A DNA stretch of 64,000 nt, taken from the NCBI RefSeq assembly GCF_026410255.1, contig NZ_JAPMLL010000001.1, positions 248,001 to 312,000 on the forward strand, given 5' to 3'. Made by a program: the position numbers and the translations under genes. Source of the DNA: Xanthomarina sp. F1114. Its GTDB lineage: Bacteria > Bacteroidota > Bacteroidia > Flavobacteriales > Flavobacteriaceae. Positions 17,355 to 26,479 of the stretch are shown piece after piece; the first letter of the stretch is position 1, and every line of letters starts with the position of its first letter. Below the pieces are notes generated by a model that worked only from the letters and a program-made list of their open reading frames with translations, made no database searches and was not told the origin of the DNA.

Positions 17355-18269
17355 ATTTATAATTGGAACAAGAATAAGCACCCAAATTAAAGCTTCTTTG
17401 AACCACTTTTCTGAAATAATTTCCAAATAATTTGCCATTATAATTGATAAAGGAGCAAATAAGAAAATAAACTCTGCCCCTGTTTTATCTGGAACAATAA
17501 CAACAATTGTTATAGCAATAAATCCAGCTAAAAGCACTAATAAATAGGAAGGTTTATAACTTCTAGATTTAGTTTTTATACGATTGATATAGAAAAAAAC
17601 AGCCCAAACAAAATAAGACAAAATAACGGTAGAAGATATTATGATTTGTGTTGAGTTTAACGGACTAAAATCGAAACTAATATCCGTATTTAAGTTAGAA
17701 AAATATGTTGTTAAGTCGGTATTAGTAAGTACTAAAAAACTGACTGTTAAGACGACCACAGCTAAAACCCCAACAAAGGGAATTATCCAATTTTTAACAT
17801 CTGAAACAGCAAACAACAAAAGAGCAGCAAAAAGTAAAATAAAATAGAGTGAAGCCCAAAAACATAATAAAGTAGCCAAGCTAATCCAAAAGGCAGCATC
17901 AAAAACTTTTTTATTGATAAATATTTTAGACCTAATACTGATAATTCGTCTTAGAGCAAAAAGAATAAATAAATTGGCCACTAATAATTTGGAGTCTAAA
18001 AATGTCTGTGGCATGACCACCATAAACAAACTAAAAAATAATATTTTATAACTGTTATTTTTGGTTAAATCGTTCTTCCCGGATAAGAAATCGAAAACAA
18101 AAATTGAAAAAAAACAGACTCCAAAAAGAAGTATTTGCTTGACTATAAGCAGAGCACTTATAGGTTCTTTTATGGTATAAACTTTAGTTATAGTAAAAGC
18201 AACAAATAACAATAAAGTAACAACTACAAAATGTATAGGTTTTGCTTTACTAAAAAAACTAGAAATCAT
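17325..18269 (-). CDS. DUF6427 family membrane protein
   Basis: A 314-aa integral membrane protein with about nine to ten hydrophobic segments spread over the whole length (for example 14-30, 42-58, 155-180, 245-262, 290-312) and a short basic N-terminus. I recognise it as the DUF6427 family of Flavobacteria; function unknown. It sits between upp and the DUF6341 gene, an arrangement I recall from related genomes. Its 3' end runs 30 nt into upp on the other strand. Confidence 0.75.
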   Translation of the reverse strand: MISSFFSKAKPIHFVVVTLLLFVAFTITKVYTIKEPISALLIVKQILLFGVCFFSIFVFDFLSGKNDLTKNNSYKILFFSLFMVVMPQTFLDSKLLVANLFILFALRRIISIRSKIFINKKVFDAAFWISLATLLCFWASLYFILLFAALLLFAVSDVKNWIIPFVGVLAVVVLTVSFLVLTNTDLTTYFSNLNTDISFDFSPLNSTQIIISSTVILSYFVWAVFFYINRIKTKSRSYKPSYLLVLLAGFIAITIVVIVPDKTGAEFIFLFAPLSIIMANYLEIISEKWFKEALIWVLILVPIINLVLQLFTKS

Positions 18270-18365
18270 ATATAGATTTGTTTAAAATTCCCTTCGAATA
18301 TTTATAATAAAAGTAAATTACTAACTTTCTTTACTGTTTATTCAAGTTTAAATTGAAAAAATATG

Positions 18366-18373
18366 TAATTTTG
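18366..18373 (+). promoter_or_regulatory. -7 box TAATTTTG for the DUF6341 gene
   Basis: Perfect TAnnTTTG; leader about 58 nt to the ATG at 18435. Confidence 0.5.
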
Positions 18374-18434
18374 TAGGGTAAATATATATGATAATACCCT
18401 ATAAGCTCCTACCGAGCATAAAATTTATACTAAA

Positions 18435-18662
18435 ATGACAGACTTTTTTAACGCCATTGGAGATTTATTTGTAAATGTATTACTTGTTCCATTTGACGCC
18501 TTAAAGGCTTTAGAATTAGACAGTTGGTTTGCTGCAAACTTTATGTCTTGGATATTTATTCTTATTGGTTTTGTAGCTTTTTTATATTGGATGAAACAAT
18601 TAAAAGGTTATAACGATAAAAATGATGACGATAAAAGTATTACATCTCATTCTTACTTATAA
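18435..18662 (+). CDS. DUF6341 family small membrane protein
   Basis: A 75-aa protein with one clear transmembrane helix (about 38-54) after an amphipathic N-terminal part and an Asp/Lys-rich C-terminal tail. I place it in the flavobacterial DUF6341 family with moderate certainty; function unknown. Its end overlaps the end of convergent purD by 6 nt. It has its own -7 box. Confidence 0.7.
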   Translation: MTDFFNAIGDLFVNVLLVPFDALKALELDSWFAANFMSWIFILIGFVAFLYWMKQLKGYNDKNDDDKSITSHSYL

Positions 18663-19928
18663 ATCGAATCCAATATCTTTTCGATAATTCATCTTATCAA
18701 AATGTAGTTTTTCTATATTTTGATAAGATTTTTTTATAGCCTCTTGGTAACTGTCTCCAAAAGAAGTTATTGCCATAACACGACCACCAGAGGTTACAAT
18801 CTTTCCATCTTTATTAATGGCTCCTGCATGAAAAGGAATAGAACCTTCCACTTGATCTAATCCTGTTATTTCTTTACCTTTTTCGTAAGCTTGTGGATAA
18901 CCACCAGAGACTAGCATAACTGTAGTAGCAGCACGTGAGTCTATTTCAATTTCTATTTTATCCAAAGTTTGATTGGCTATTGCTTGGAAGATTTCAACCA
19001 GATCAGTTTTTAATCTAGGCAAAACAACTTCGGTTTCCGGATCTCCCATTCTTACATTATACTCAATCACTTTTGGATCGTCTCCAACTTTAATCAGACC
19101 AATAAATACAAATCCTTTGTATGGTAAATTGTCTTTTTTTAAACCTTCGATAGTTGGCTTTACAATGCGCTCTTCAATTTTATTTAAAAATTCATCTGTA
19201 GCAAAGGGTACTGGGGAAACAGCTCCCATTCCACCGGTGTTTAATCCAGTATCACCTTCTCCAATACGTTTATAATCTTTAGCTGTAGGTAATATTTTAT
19301 AATTTTTCCCGTCTGTCAATACAAAACAACTTAATTCTATACCATCTAAAAACTCTTCAATAACTACTTTGGTGCTAGCTTCTCCAAATTTGGCATCCAC
19401 TAACATATTTTTTAGTTCGGTTTTAGCCTCGTTTAAATCGTTTAAAATAAGAACTCCTTTTCCAGCTGCTAACCCATCTGCTTTTAAAACATAGGGAGGA
19501 TTTAAGGTTTCTAAAAAAGCATAACCATCTTCTACATTAGAAGCATTAAAGCTTTTATATGCTGCTGTTGGAATATTATGACGAACTAAAAATTCTTTAG
19601 CAAATTCTTTACTTCCTTCCAATTCAGCTGCTGCTTTTTGAGGTCCAATAACGGAAACATGCTTTATCTCTTCATCGTTTAAAAAGAAATCATGAACACC
19701 TTGCACCAAAGGATCTTCTGGCCCAACTACAACCATTGTTATTTGATGTTCTAATACCGCCTTTTTAATAGCTTGAAAATCGGTGACTTTAATATCTAAA
19801 TTGTTTGCAATTTGAGAAGTTCCTGAGTTTCCCGGAGCAACATAAAGTGAATTACACAAAGGGCTTTGAGCTATTTTCCAAGCAAAAGTATGCTCTCTAC
19901 CACCGGAGCCAAGAATTAAAATGTTCAT
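18657..19928 (-). CDS. purD: Phosphoribosylamine-glycine ligase
   Basis: A 423-aa ATP-grasp enzyme catalysing the second step of purine synthesis, forming glycinamide ribonucleotide. The Met at 19928 is chosen because it yields the family start MNILILGSGGREHTFAW; an upstream in-frame Met at 19949 would lie inside the -7 box. ATP-grasp motifs VLKADGLAAGKGV and NTGGMGAVSP and the metal site EYNVRMGDPETE are intact. Divergent from the CapK-like gene 32 nt away. Confidence 0.96.
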   Translation of the reverse strand: MNILILGSGGREHTFAWKIAQSPLCNSLYVAPGNSGTSQIANNLDIKVTDFQAIKKAVLEHQITMVVVGPEDPLVQGVHDFFLNDEEIKHVSVIGPQKAAAELEGSKEFAKEFLVRHNIPTAAYKSFNASNVEDGYAFLETLNPPYVLKADGLAAGKGVLILNDLNEAKTELKNMLVDAKFGEASTKVVIEEFLDGIELSCFVLTDGKNYKILPTAKDYKRIGEGDTGLNTGGMGAVSPVPFATDEFLNKIEERIVKPTIEGLKKDNLPYKGFVFIGLIKVGDDPKVIEYNVRMGDPETEVVLPRLKTDLVEIFQAIANQTLDKIEIEIDSRAATTVMLVSGGYPQAYEKGKEITGLDQVEGSIPFHAGAINKDGKIVTSGGRVMAITSFGDSYQEAIKKSYQNIEKLHFDKMNYRKDIGFDL

Positions 19929-19946
19929 GTTGTAAGTTGTTTGAAG

Positions 19947-19954
19947 CAAAAATA
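19947..19954 (-). promoter_or_regulatory. -7 box TATTTTTG for purD
   Basis: Perfect TAnnTTTG on the minus strand; leader about 15 nt to the purD ATG at 19928. It sits within the 32-nt space before the divergent CapK-like gene. Confidence 0.55.
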
Positions 19955-19960
19955 AAACTA

Positions 19961-21337
19961 ATGCTTCGAATACACGAATTATTTTTGTTTACTTTACGTA
20001 AAATATATATTCCTATTTTGAATTTATTCGATATTTCTTTAAAACTAAGTGGTTTCCCCATAAAGGAAGCTCAACTCGCCTTACAAAAGATTCAAAATAA
20101 GAATGAAACGGAGTTTAAAGCTTATATTAATGAAAGGAAGCAAGCTATTGTCGATTATCATTTAAAACATACACCTTATTATAAACAGCTGGTAAACAAT
20201 GTAGATCTAACAAATTGGAATTCAATTCCCATTATGACTAAAAAAGATTTACAACAGCCTTTAGGAGATCGTTTATCTAAAGACTATTCACCTAAAAATG
20301 TTTATATAAATAAAACCTCCGGCTCTTCTGGAAATCCGTTTATTTTTGCCAAAGACAAATTTTGTCATGCTCTAACTTGGGCGCTTATTAAAGATAGATT
20401 TGGTTGGTATAAATTAGATTTTAACAGCTCTAAACAGGCCCGGTTTTATGGGATTCCCTTAGATAAGAAAAGTTATTATAAAGAACGTTTTAAGGATGCT
20501 TTAAGTAAACGCTATAGGTTTTCAGTGTTCGATTTAAGCGATACTGCATTTAATGAATGTCTTGTAAAGTTTAAGGCCTCGAAATTCGATTACATAAATG
20601 GATACACGAGTTCTATTGTGCAATTTGCCAAATATCTTCAGAAAGAAAATATTCAATTAAAACAGGTTTGTCCTACATTAAAAGCCTGTATTGTAACTTC
20701 TGAAATGCTCTTTGAAGACGACAAGAAACTCATGGAACTTCAATTTGGAATCCCTGTAATTAATGAGTATGGCGCTTCAGAACTTGATATTATTGCTTTT
20801 CAAAATACCAAAAATGAATGGCAGGTTACTAGTGAAACTCTCTGGGTTGAAATTTTAGACGAAAACAATCAGATTTTACCATATGGCGAAGAAGGGCGAA
20901 TTGTTATTACCTCCTTTTACAACAAAGCACATCCATTTATTAGATATGATATTGGAGATATTGGCATTCTCTCTAAAGAAAGCACTTTTAAAAAGCCTAT
21001 TTTAGAAAAACTAACTGGAAGAACGAATGATATAGCAATATTGCCAAGTGGAAAAAAGGCTTCGGGTTTAACCTTTTACTACATTACAAAAAGCATTATT
21101 GAAACAGATGGAAACGTGAAAGAATTTATTATAGAACAATCTAGGAAAGAGGTCTTTAACATCAAATATGTAAGTAGCGAAGTGCTTTCTAGCGAAAAAA
21201 AGAATCAAATTTTAAAGGAAATGGAACGTTATTTAGAAGGTGGTCTTCAGGTTAATTTTGAACAATTAGATAAGCTAGAGCGTTCAAAAAGTGGTAAATT
21301 GAAACAATTTTCGTCCCTAATAAAAGAAACCAAATGA
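19961..21337 (+). CDS. CapK/PaaK-like adenylate-forming ligase (phenylacetate-CoA ligase family)
   Basis: A 458-aa member of the acyl-adenylate-forming superfamily, started at 19961 (the frame is open further upstream but that part is antisense to purD). It shows the phosphate loop NKTSGSSGNPF, YGASELD, the RYDIGDIG motif and a C-terminal subdomain starting TGRTND. Relatives include phenylacetate-CoA ligase and CapK proteins of capsule loci; the substrate here is unknown. The downstream glycosyltransferase (80-nt gap) suggests work on a surface glycan rather than phenylacetate breakdown. Confidence 0.85.
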   Translation: MLRIHELFLFTLRKIYIPILNLFDISLKLSGFPIKEAQLALQKIQNKNETEFKAYINERKQAIVDYHLKHTPYYKQLVNNVDLTNWNSIPIMTKKDLQQPLGDRLSKDYSPKNVYINKTSGSSGNPFIFAKDKFCHALTWALIKDRFGWYKLDFNSSKQARFYGIPLDKKSYYKERFKDALSKRYRFSVFDLSDTAFNECLVKFKASKFDYINGYTSSIVQFAKYLQKENIQLKQVCPTLKACIVTSEMLFEDDKKLMELQFGIPVINEYGASELDIIAFQNTKNEWQVTSETLWVEILDENNQILPYGEEGRIVITSFYNKAHPFIRYDIGDIGILSKESTFKKPILEKLTGRTNDIAILPSGKKASGLTFYYITKSIIETDGNVKEFIIEQSRKEVFNIKYVSSEVLSSEKKNQILKEMERYLEGGLQVNFEQLDKLERSKSGKLKQFSSLIKETK

Positions 21338-21416
21338 ATATTTCTATGAGAGCTAAATCTAATCAGATTTATAACGTGAAAATTTTTAATAACCTACTAG
21401 AAATATATAAGTTATA

Positions 21417-22580
21417 GTGAAAGACATTCTAATTATAACTAGTTATTTTCCGCCAGAAATTGGGGCAGCATCTAACAGAATGTTCCATTTGGCAATGGGG
21501 TTGCAGAAACAAGATTATAAGGTTTCTGTAATAACACCTTTGCCTAATTACCCCACAGGAAAAATTTTTCCAGAATACAAAGGACAATTCAAACATAAAA
21601 GTATTGAAAATAACATTACTATTTTTAGGTTATGGCTCTATGCCAGTAACTCTAAAAACAAGTTTGCACGCTTATTTGCAATGTTTTCTTATAGCTTTAG
21701 TCTGATTTGGTTTTTTATGTGGAATAAAATTCCTGAAACCGTTATTGTTCAATCTCCTCCATTATTGGTTGCTTTTACCAATATGTTTTTCTTGCGTTCT
21801 AAAAAAAGAAAACTAATTCTAAATGTCAGCGATTTATGGCCAATTGCAGGATTAGAGCTTGGAGCGTTTAAAAAGAATTTTAGCTATAAGTTGTTAGAAA
21901 AAATAGAGCGTTTTAATTATAGAAATGCCGATGTGGTTTTGGGTCAGAGTGAAGAGATTATCACTCATATCTCAAACCTTTATCCAAATACCGTGGCTTG
22001 CTTATATAGAAACTTTCCAGATTTCGAGCCACCTCAAATGATTGATAGATCTCCAACAGAAGAAAACATAAAATTAGTTTATGCGGGTTTGCTTGGAATG
22101 GCTCAAGGTATTTATAAATTGTGCAAGAATTTGGATTACTCCAGGTTAGAATTTCATATTTATGGTGCCGGAGCAGAGCAAGATAAAATTAAAAATTATA
22201 TTTTAGAAAATCCAGAGTTACCAATTACTTTTCACGGAGAGCTTACCCGAAACCAACTACATAAAGAACTTTTAAAATACGATATAACCATTATTCCATT
22301 ACTTCACAGAATTTATGGATCTGTACCTTCAAAAATATTTGAATATGCTCGATTAGGCTTGCCAATGCTTTATTTTGGTGGTGGTGAAGGCGAAGAATTG
22401 GTAAAAGCGTACAATTTAGGTTGGACAGCCAAACCAGGAGATTATAAGGCCTTAAATGAAGTAATAATGACTATTGAACTTGAGGCTTTGACTTTAGAAA
22501 ATAATGAACGAATTAAAAATATAGCTTTGGAGCATTTTGATTTTAAAAAACAGCTAGAACTGTTAGATGTTTTTATTTAG
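21417..22580 (+). CDS. Glycosyltransferase family 4 (WbuB-like)
   Basis: A 387-aa GT-B glycosyltransferase with a GTG start at 21417. The N-terminal ITSYFPPEIGAASNRM and the acceptor-side VITPLPNYPTGKI are typical of WbuB/WcaI-like enzymes; the C-terminal donor domain has YAGLLGMAQG and PSKIFEYARLGLPMLYFG. Donor and acceptor are unknown. It is on the plus strand, tail to tail with the initiating sugar transferase, and its stop overlaps that gene's stop by a few bases. Confidence 0.9.
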   Translation: MKDILIITSYFPPEIGAASNRMFHLAMGLQKQDYKVSVITPLPNYPTGKIFPEYKGQFKHKSIENNITIFRLWLYASNSKNKFARLFAMFSYSFSLIWFFMWNKIPETVIVQSPPLLVAFTNMFFLRSKKRKLILNVSDLWPIAGLELGAFKKNFSYKLLEKIERFNYRNADVVLGQSEEIITHISNLYPNTVACLYRNFPDFEPPQMIDRSPTEENIKLVYAGLLGMAQGIYKLCKNLDYSRLEFHIYGAGAEQDKIKNYILENPELPITFHGELTRNQLHKELLKYDITIIPLLHRIYGSVPSKIFEYARLGLPMLYFGGGEGEELVKAYNLGWTAKPGDYKALNEVIMTIELEALTLENNERIKNIALEHFDFKKQLELLDVFI

Positions 22581-23935
22581 TAGGCTTTATCTTCACCTTT
22601 AACGGCATTTATAAAGGTTTTAAAAATTATTTTAAGATCTAATAACAAAGACCAGCTTTCTATATAGAAGATGTCGTATTTAACACGTCCAATAATATCC
22701 TTATCTGTTTCTACTTCTCCTCTATAACCGCTAATTTGAGCCAATCCTGTAATTCCTGGTTTTACAAAGTGTCTAACCATAAATTTATCTATTCTTTTTG
22801 CATACATATAAGTATGGCTAACCATATGAGGTCTTGGACCAACAACAGACATATCGCCAAAAAGCACATTAAAAAACTGTGGCAACTCGTCGATACTTGT
22901 TTTTCTAATAAACCTTCCTACTTTAGTAATTCTCTGATCTCCTCTAGTTGCCTGATATAAATGCGCATCTTTATTGGGCATCATAGAACGGAACTTATAA
23001 CAATCGAATTCTTTGTAATTAAATCCGTTTCTTGATTGCTTAAAGAATACTGGACCTTTTGACTCCAATTTTATTAAAATGGCAATGATTGGTGTTAACC
23101 AAGATAAAAGGAATATAATAACTAAGGAAGAGAATAATATATCGAAAGAACGTTTTACAAACTGGTTTACAGAATCTTCGAGAGGAATGTTTCTTAAAGA
23201 GAGAATAGGTATATAATCGTAATATTCGTATTTCAGCTTTTTAGAATGTATGTCTTTATTATCTGGTAAGAATTTAAGAATTTTTAGATTATTGTCTGCA
23301 AAGTCAATAATTTTATGAATTTGCGTATTAGATAAATCTGAAATAGAGCAGTAAATTTCATCTATAGTTTCCTTAATTATAAAATCGAAACAAGCATCTA
23401 TACTAAACTTTTCCTTGTCTTTAACATTAAAGGTTTTTTTATGGATATACCCATATTCGGGTTTTCCATGAAAGAAATTTTCAAGAACTGATGTCTGTTT
23501 ATTTTTTCCTATAATAACCGTTTTCCTATAGTTTCCTCCAAAAATTGTTCGGTACTTTTGAAGCAGGTAATATAAAGCAAACTTAGAAAGACCTATTAAA
23601 AAAAGTGTGATGGAGGTATATTTAAAAATTGTTATTGGTCGGATATCTAATTCGTGATTAAAGCCTGAAAACGCCAACATTAATAAGGTAAATAACGCAA
23701 ATTGTTTTAAAAGTAAAGCGGCAATACTTATCTCACGGGAATATCTATATACCTCATAAAATTTAGAATATATTGATAAGACAATCCATGCAGTTGAAAT
23801 TAATAAAACAAATTTTATGGGATTTACCTCTTTAAAAAAATACAGCAAAGCCAGGCCATTTATAATACTTAAATCTATTAAGTATGACATGTACTTTAAA
23901 TACCCTGAATATCTCCCTTGTTTAAATGTAGTCAC
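22577..23935 (-). CDS. Polyprenyl-phosphate sugar-phosphate transferase (WcaJ/WbaP-like initiating enzyme)
   Basis: A 452-aa membrane enzyme with a GTG start. Four N-terminal hydrophobic segments (about 15-125) precede a soluble middle, a further membrane segment (about 275-297) and the bacterial sugar transferase domain with KFRSM, RRTSIDELPQ-type RKTSIDELPQFFNV and VGPRPH. It moves a sugar-1-phosphate from a nucleotide sugar to undecaprenyl phosphate, starting repeat-unit assembly. It is last in the ugd unit, overlapping the decarboxylase stop by 1 nt. Confidence 0.92.
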   Translation of the reverse strand: MTTFKQGRYSGYLKYMSYLIDLSIINGLALLYFFKEVNPIKFVLLISTAWIVLSIYSKFYEVYRYSREISIAALLLKQFALFTLLMLAFSGFNHELDIRPITIFKYTSITLFLIGLSKFALYYLLQKYRTIFGGNYRKTVIIGKNKQTSVLENFFHGKPEYGYIHKKTFNVKDKEKFSIDACFDFIIKETIDEIYCSISDLSNTQIHKIIDFADNNLKILKFLPDNKDIHSKKLKYEYYDYIPILSLRNIPLEDSVNQFVKRSFDILFSSLVIIFLLSWLTPIIAILIKLESKGPVFFKQSRNGFNYKEFDCYKFRSMMPNKDAHLYQATRGDQRITKVGRFIRKTSIDELPQFFNVLFGDMSVVGPRPHMVSHTYMYAKRIDKFMVRHFVKPGITGLAQISGYRGEVETDKDIIGRVKYDIFYIESWSLLLDLKIIFKTFINAVKGEDKAY

Positions 23936-24921
23936 TATTTTCTAATATGCTTCGAAAAGTCTTTATGTTCGCTTTTGTAGAGCTCTTCTTCTGTTAAATC
24001 TTTAAAATAATTAAAAGTTTTAAGCATGCCTTCTTGTCTTCCTACTTTAGGCTCCCAATTTAAGAGTTTTTTAGCCAAAGAAATATCTGGTTGTCTCTGT
24101 AAGGGATCGTCTTTAGGAAGTTCTTTATATACTAATTTCTGATTGGTTCCAGTAAGTTTAATAATTTCTTCAGCAAAATCTTTAATAGTTATTTCGTGAG
24201 GATTTCCAATATTTACAGGATTAGAATAGTCGCTAAATAATAAACTATAAATACCGTCTACCTGATCTGTTACATAGCAAAAAGATCTAGTTTGTAAACC
24301 ATCTCCAAAAATGGTTAAATCTTCTCCTCTTAAAGCCTGACCCATAAAAGCTGGAATAACACGGCCATCGTTAAGTCTCATTCGTGGACCATAGGTATTA
24401 AAAATACGAACAATTCGTGTTTCTAGGCCATGAAACCTATGATAGGCCATTGTTATAGACTCCTGAAATCTTTTAGCCTCGTCATAAACTCCTCTAGGAC
24501 CAATGGTATTAACATTACCATAATACTCTTCCGTTTGCGGATGTACTAATGGATCTCCATATACTTCGGAAGTAGAAGCTATTAAAATTCTGGCATTTTT
24601 TGCTTTAGCAAGACCAAGTAAATTATGAGTGCCCAGGGAACCTACTTTTAGAGTTTGGATAGGTATTTTTAAATAATCTATGGGACTAGCAGGTGATGCA
24701 AAATGAAGGATATAATCTAAGTCTTCATCAATTTTAATAAACTCTGTAACATCATGTTCAATAAATTTAAAGTTAGGGTTATCTAACAAATGACTGATGT
24801 TTTTTATATCGCCTGTAATAAAATTATCCATTCCAATAACATGGAAACCTTCATTTATAAACTTATCACATAAATGCGAGCCTAAAAAACCAGCTGCTCC
24901 TGTTATTAATACCTTTTCCAT
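23935..24921 (-). CDS. UDP-glucuronate decarboxylase (UDP-xylose synthase)
   Basis: A 328-aa extended short-chain dehydrogenase. It has the NAD motif [10 protein letters not shown] (7-16), the active-site STSEVYGDP (116-124) and Tyr146/Lys150 in YDEAK with RFQE after it. The [14 protein letters not shown] stretch is the UXS signature rather than that of dTDP-glucose 4,6-dehydratase. It converts UDP-glucuronate to UDP-xylose. Ugd, 18 nt upstream, supplies the substrate, which supports the assignment. Confidence 0.9.
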   Translation of the reverse strand: MEKVLITGAAGFLGSHLCDKFINEGFHVIGMDNFITGDIKNISHLLDNPNFKFIEHDVTEFIKIDEDLDYILHFASPASPIDYLKIPIQTLKVGSLGTHNLLGLAKAKNARILIASTSEVYGDPLVHPQTEEYYGNVNTIGPRGVYDEAKRFQESITMAYHRFHGLETRIVRIFNTYGPRMRLNDGRVIPAFMGQALRGEDLTIFGDGLQTRSFCYVTDQVDGIYSLLFSDYSNPVNIGNPHEITIKDFAEEIIKLTGTNQKLVYKELPKDDPLQRQPDISLAKKLLNWEPKVGRQEGMLKTFNYFKDLTEEELYKSEHKDFSKHIRK

Positions 24922-24939
24922 ATTTTATATATTGCTTTT

Positions 24940-26250
24940 TTACTTAACAGCTTGTCTTCCTATTGAACTGTAATAAAACCCTTCTTCTTTAATATCTTTA
25001 ACATCATATAAGTTTCTACCATCGAAAATAACTGGCTCTTTCATAAGCGATTTTAACTTACTAAAATCGGGTGTTCGAAAGATACTCCATTCCGTACAGA
25101 TTATCAAAGCATCTGCATTTTCAACAGCCGTATACATATCTTTTTCAAAACTAATTTGGTCTCCAAATTTTCGCTGTACATTCTCCATAGCTTCAGGGTC
25201 GAAAGTAGTAATATTTGCACCACTTTTTAAGAGGTCTTCAATAATATATAAAGCAGGAGCTTCTCGAATATCATCGGTTTCTGGTTTAAATGCCAAGCCC
25301 CAAATAGCTATTTTTTTATCTTTTAAATCTCCTTTAAAGAAAGCATCAATCCGAGGTAAAAGTATCCGTTTTTGAAGGTCGTTAACTTTAATAACGGCAT
25401 TTAAAATATCGAAATTATAATTATTGTCTTTTCCCGATTTATGCAATGCTTTTACATCTTTAGGGAAACAAGAACCTCCATAGCCAATTCCTGGAAATAA
25501 AAAGCGTTTACCAATTCTAGAATCGGTTCCCATTCCAATACGAACCATATCTACATCTGCTCCAACTTTTTCGCAGAAGTTAGCAATTTCGTTCATAAAG
25601 GTAATTTTAGTTGCTAAAAATGAATTAGCAGCATATTTGGTAAGTTCTGCCGATTTTTCGTCCATAATAATAATCGGATTTCCAGATCTAACAAAAGGTT
25701 TGTAAAGACGTTCCATTAGTTCTGTGGCCTTATCTGAACTCGAACCAATTACAATACGTTCTGGCTTTAAAAAATCTTCTACAGCAAAACCTTCACGTAA
25801 GAATTCTGGATTGGAAACCACATCAAATTCAACATTAGTTTCTTTGGCAACAGTTTCGGCAACTCGATTGGCTGTTCCAACTGGAACGGTACTTTTATCG
25901 ACTATTACTTTATACTCTGTAAGTAATTTACCAATATCTGATGCTGCACCCAAAACATAGGATAGATCTGCAGAGCCGTCTTCATCTTCTGGAGTTGGAA
26001 GCGCTAAAAATATAATTTCGCCATGTTTTATCCCTTCTTCTAGCGAAGTGGAAAATTTTAAACGTCCGGCTTTAATATTTCTTTCAAAAATAACATCTAA
26101 TTGTGGTTCGTAAATAGGTACCACGCCATCTTGCATTTTTTTTACTTTGTCTTTATCGATATCGATACAAAGTACTTCGTTTCCTGTTTCTGCTAAACAT
26201 GTTCCGGTAACTAGGCCCACATAACCTGTTCCTATAACTGATATTTTCAT
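24940..26250 (-). CDS. ugd: UDP-glucose 6-dehydrogenase
   Basis: A 436-aa enzyme oxidising UDP-glucose to UDP-glucuronate with two NAD. N-terminal GTGYVGLVTG (7-16), catalytic Cys261 in YGGSCFPKDV, and the C-terminal UDP-binding domain with WGLAFKPETDDIREAP are all present. It leads a three-gene unit with the decarboxylase and the initiating transferase and has a -7 box at 26271-26278. Confidence 0.96.
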   Translation of the reverse strand: MKISVIGTGYVGLVTGTCLAETGNEVLCIDIDKDKVKKMQDGVVPIYEPQLDVIFERNIKAGRLKFSTSLEEGIKHGEIIFLALPTPEDEDGSADLSYVLGAASDIGKLLTEYKVIVDKSTVPVGTANRVAETVAKETNVEFDVVSNPEFLREGFAVEDFLKPERIVIGSSSDKATELMERLYKPFVRSGNPIIIMDEKSAELTKYAANSFLATKITFMNEIANFCEKVGADVDMVRIGMGTDSRIGKRFLFPGIGYGGSCFPKDVKALHKSGKDNNYNFDILNAVIKVNDLQKRILLPRIDAFFKGDLKDKKIAIWGLAFKPETDDIREAPALYIIEDLLKSGANITTFDPEAMENVQRKFGDQISFEKDMYTAVENADALIICTEWSIFRTPDFSKLKSLMKEPVIFDGRNLYDVKDIKEEGFYYSSIGRQAVK

Positions 26251-26270
26251 TTAGTTTGATTTAATAGTTA

Positions 26271-26278
26271 CAAAAATA
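26271..26278 (-). promoter_or_regulatory. -7 box TATTTTTG for ugd - decarboxylase - sugar transferase
   Basis: Perfect TAnnTTTG on the minus strand; leader about 17 nt to the ugd ATG. It would give this unit separate control from the main polysaccharide operon. Confidence 0.6.
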
Positions 26279-26395
26279 GGAAATTAATGGAGTTTGGTAC
26301 TGAAAATAAAATCTTAATTGACTTATGGCTAAAAATCAGTAAAATACAACAATATCAATAGCTTCTAAAAATATTAATTGCCGAGTCTTTTTATC

Positions 26396-26435
26396 AAAAA
26401 AAATTAAAATTATATTTAAGTTCTACTACTTAAAT
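26396..26435 (-). terminator. Possible weak terminator at the end of the main polysaccharide operon
   Basis: An 8-bp AT-rich perfect stem (26414-26421 with 26428-26435) and 6-nt loop; on the minus strand a T-rich region follows (forward A run around 26396-26403). The low GC content makes it weak. The remainder of the 229-nt gap before ugd shows nothing else. Confidence 0.4.
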
Positions 26436-26479
26436 AGTTTTAAGTTTTCAACTGAAAATAGGATTGAGATAAATTAATA

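Noticed and set aside
18932-18937. CACGTG core within purD as a parS site
   Set aside because: Flanking bases do not form the 16-bp palindrome; only the 6-bp core matches.
19929-19949. Upstream Met at 19949 as purD start
   Set aside because: It would add seven residues before the family start and lies inside the -7 box; 19928 fits both protein and promoter.
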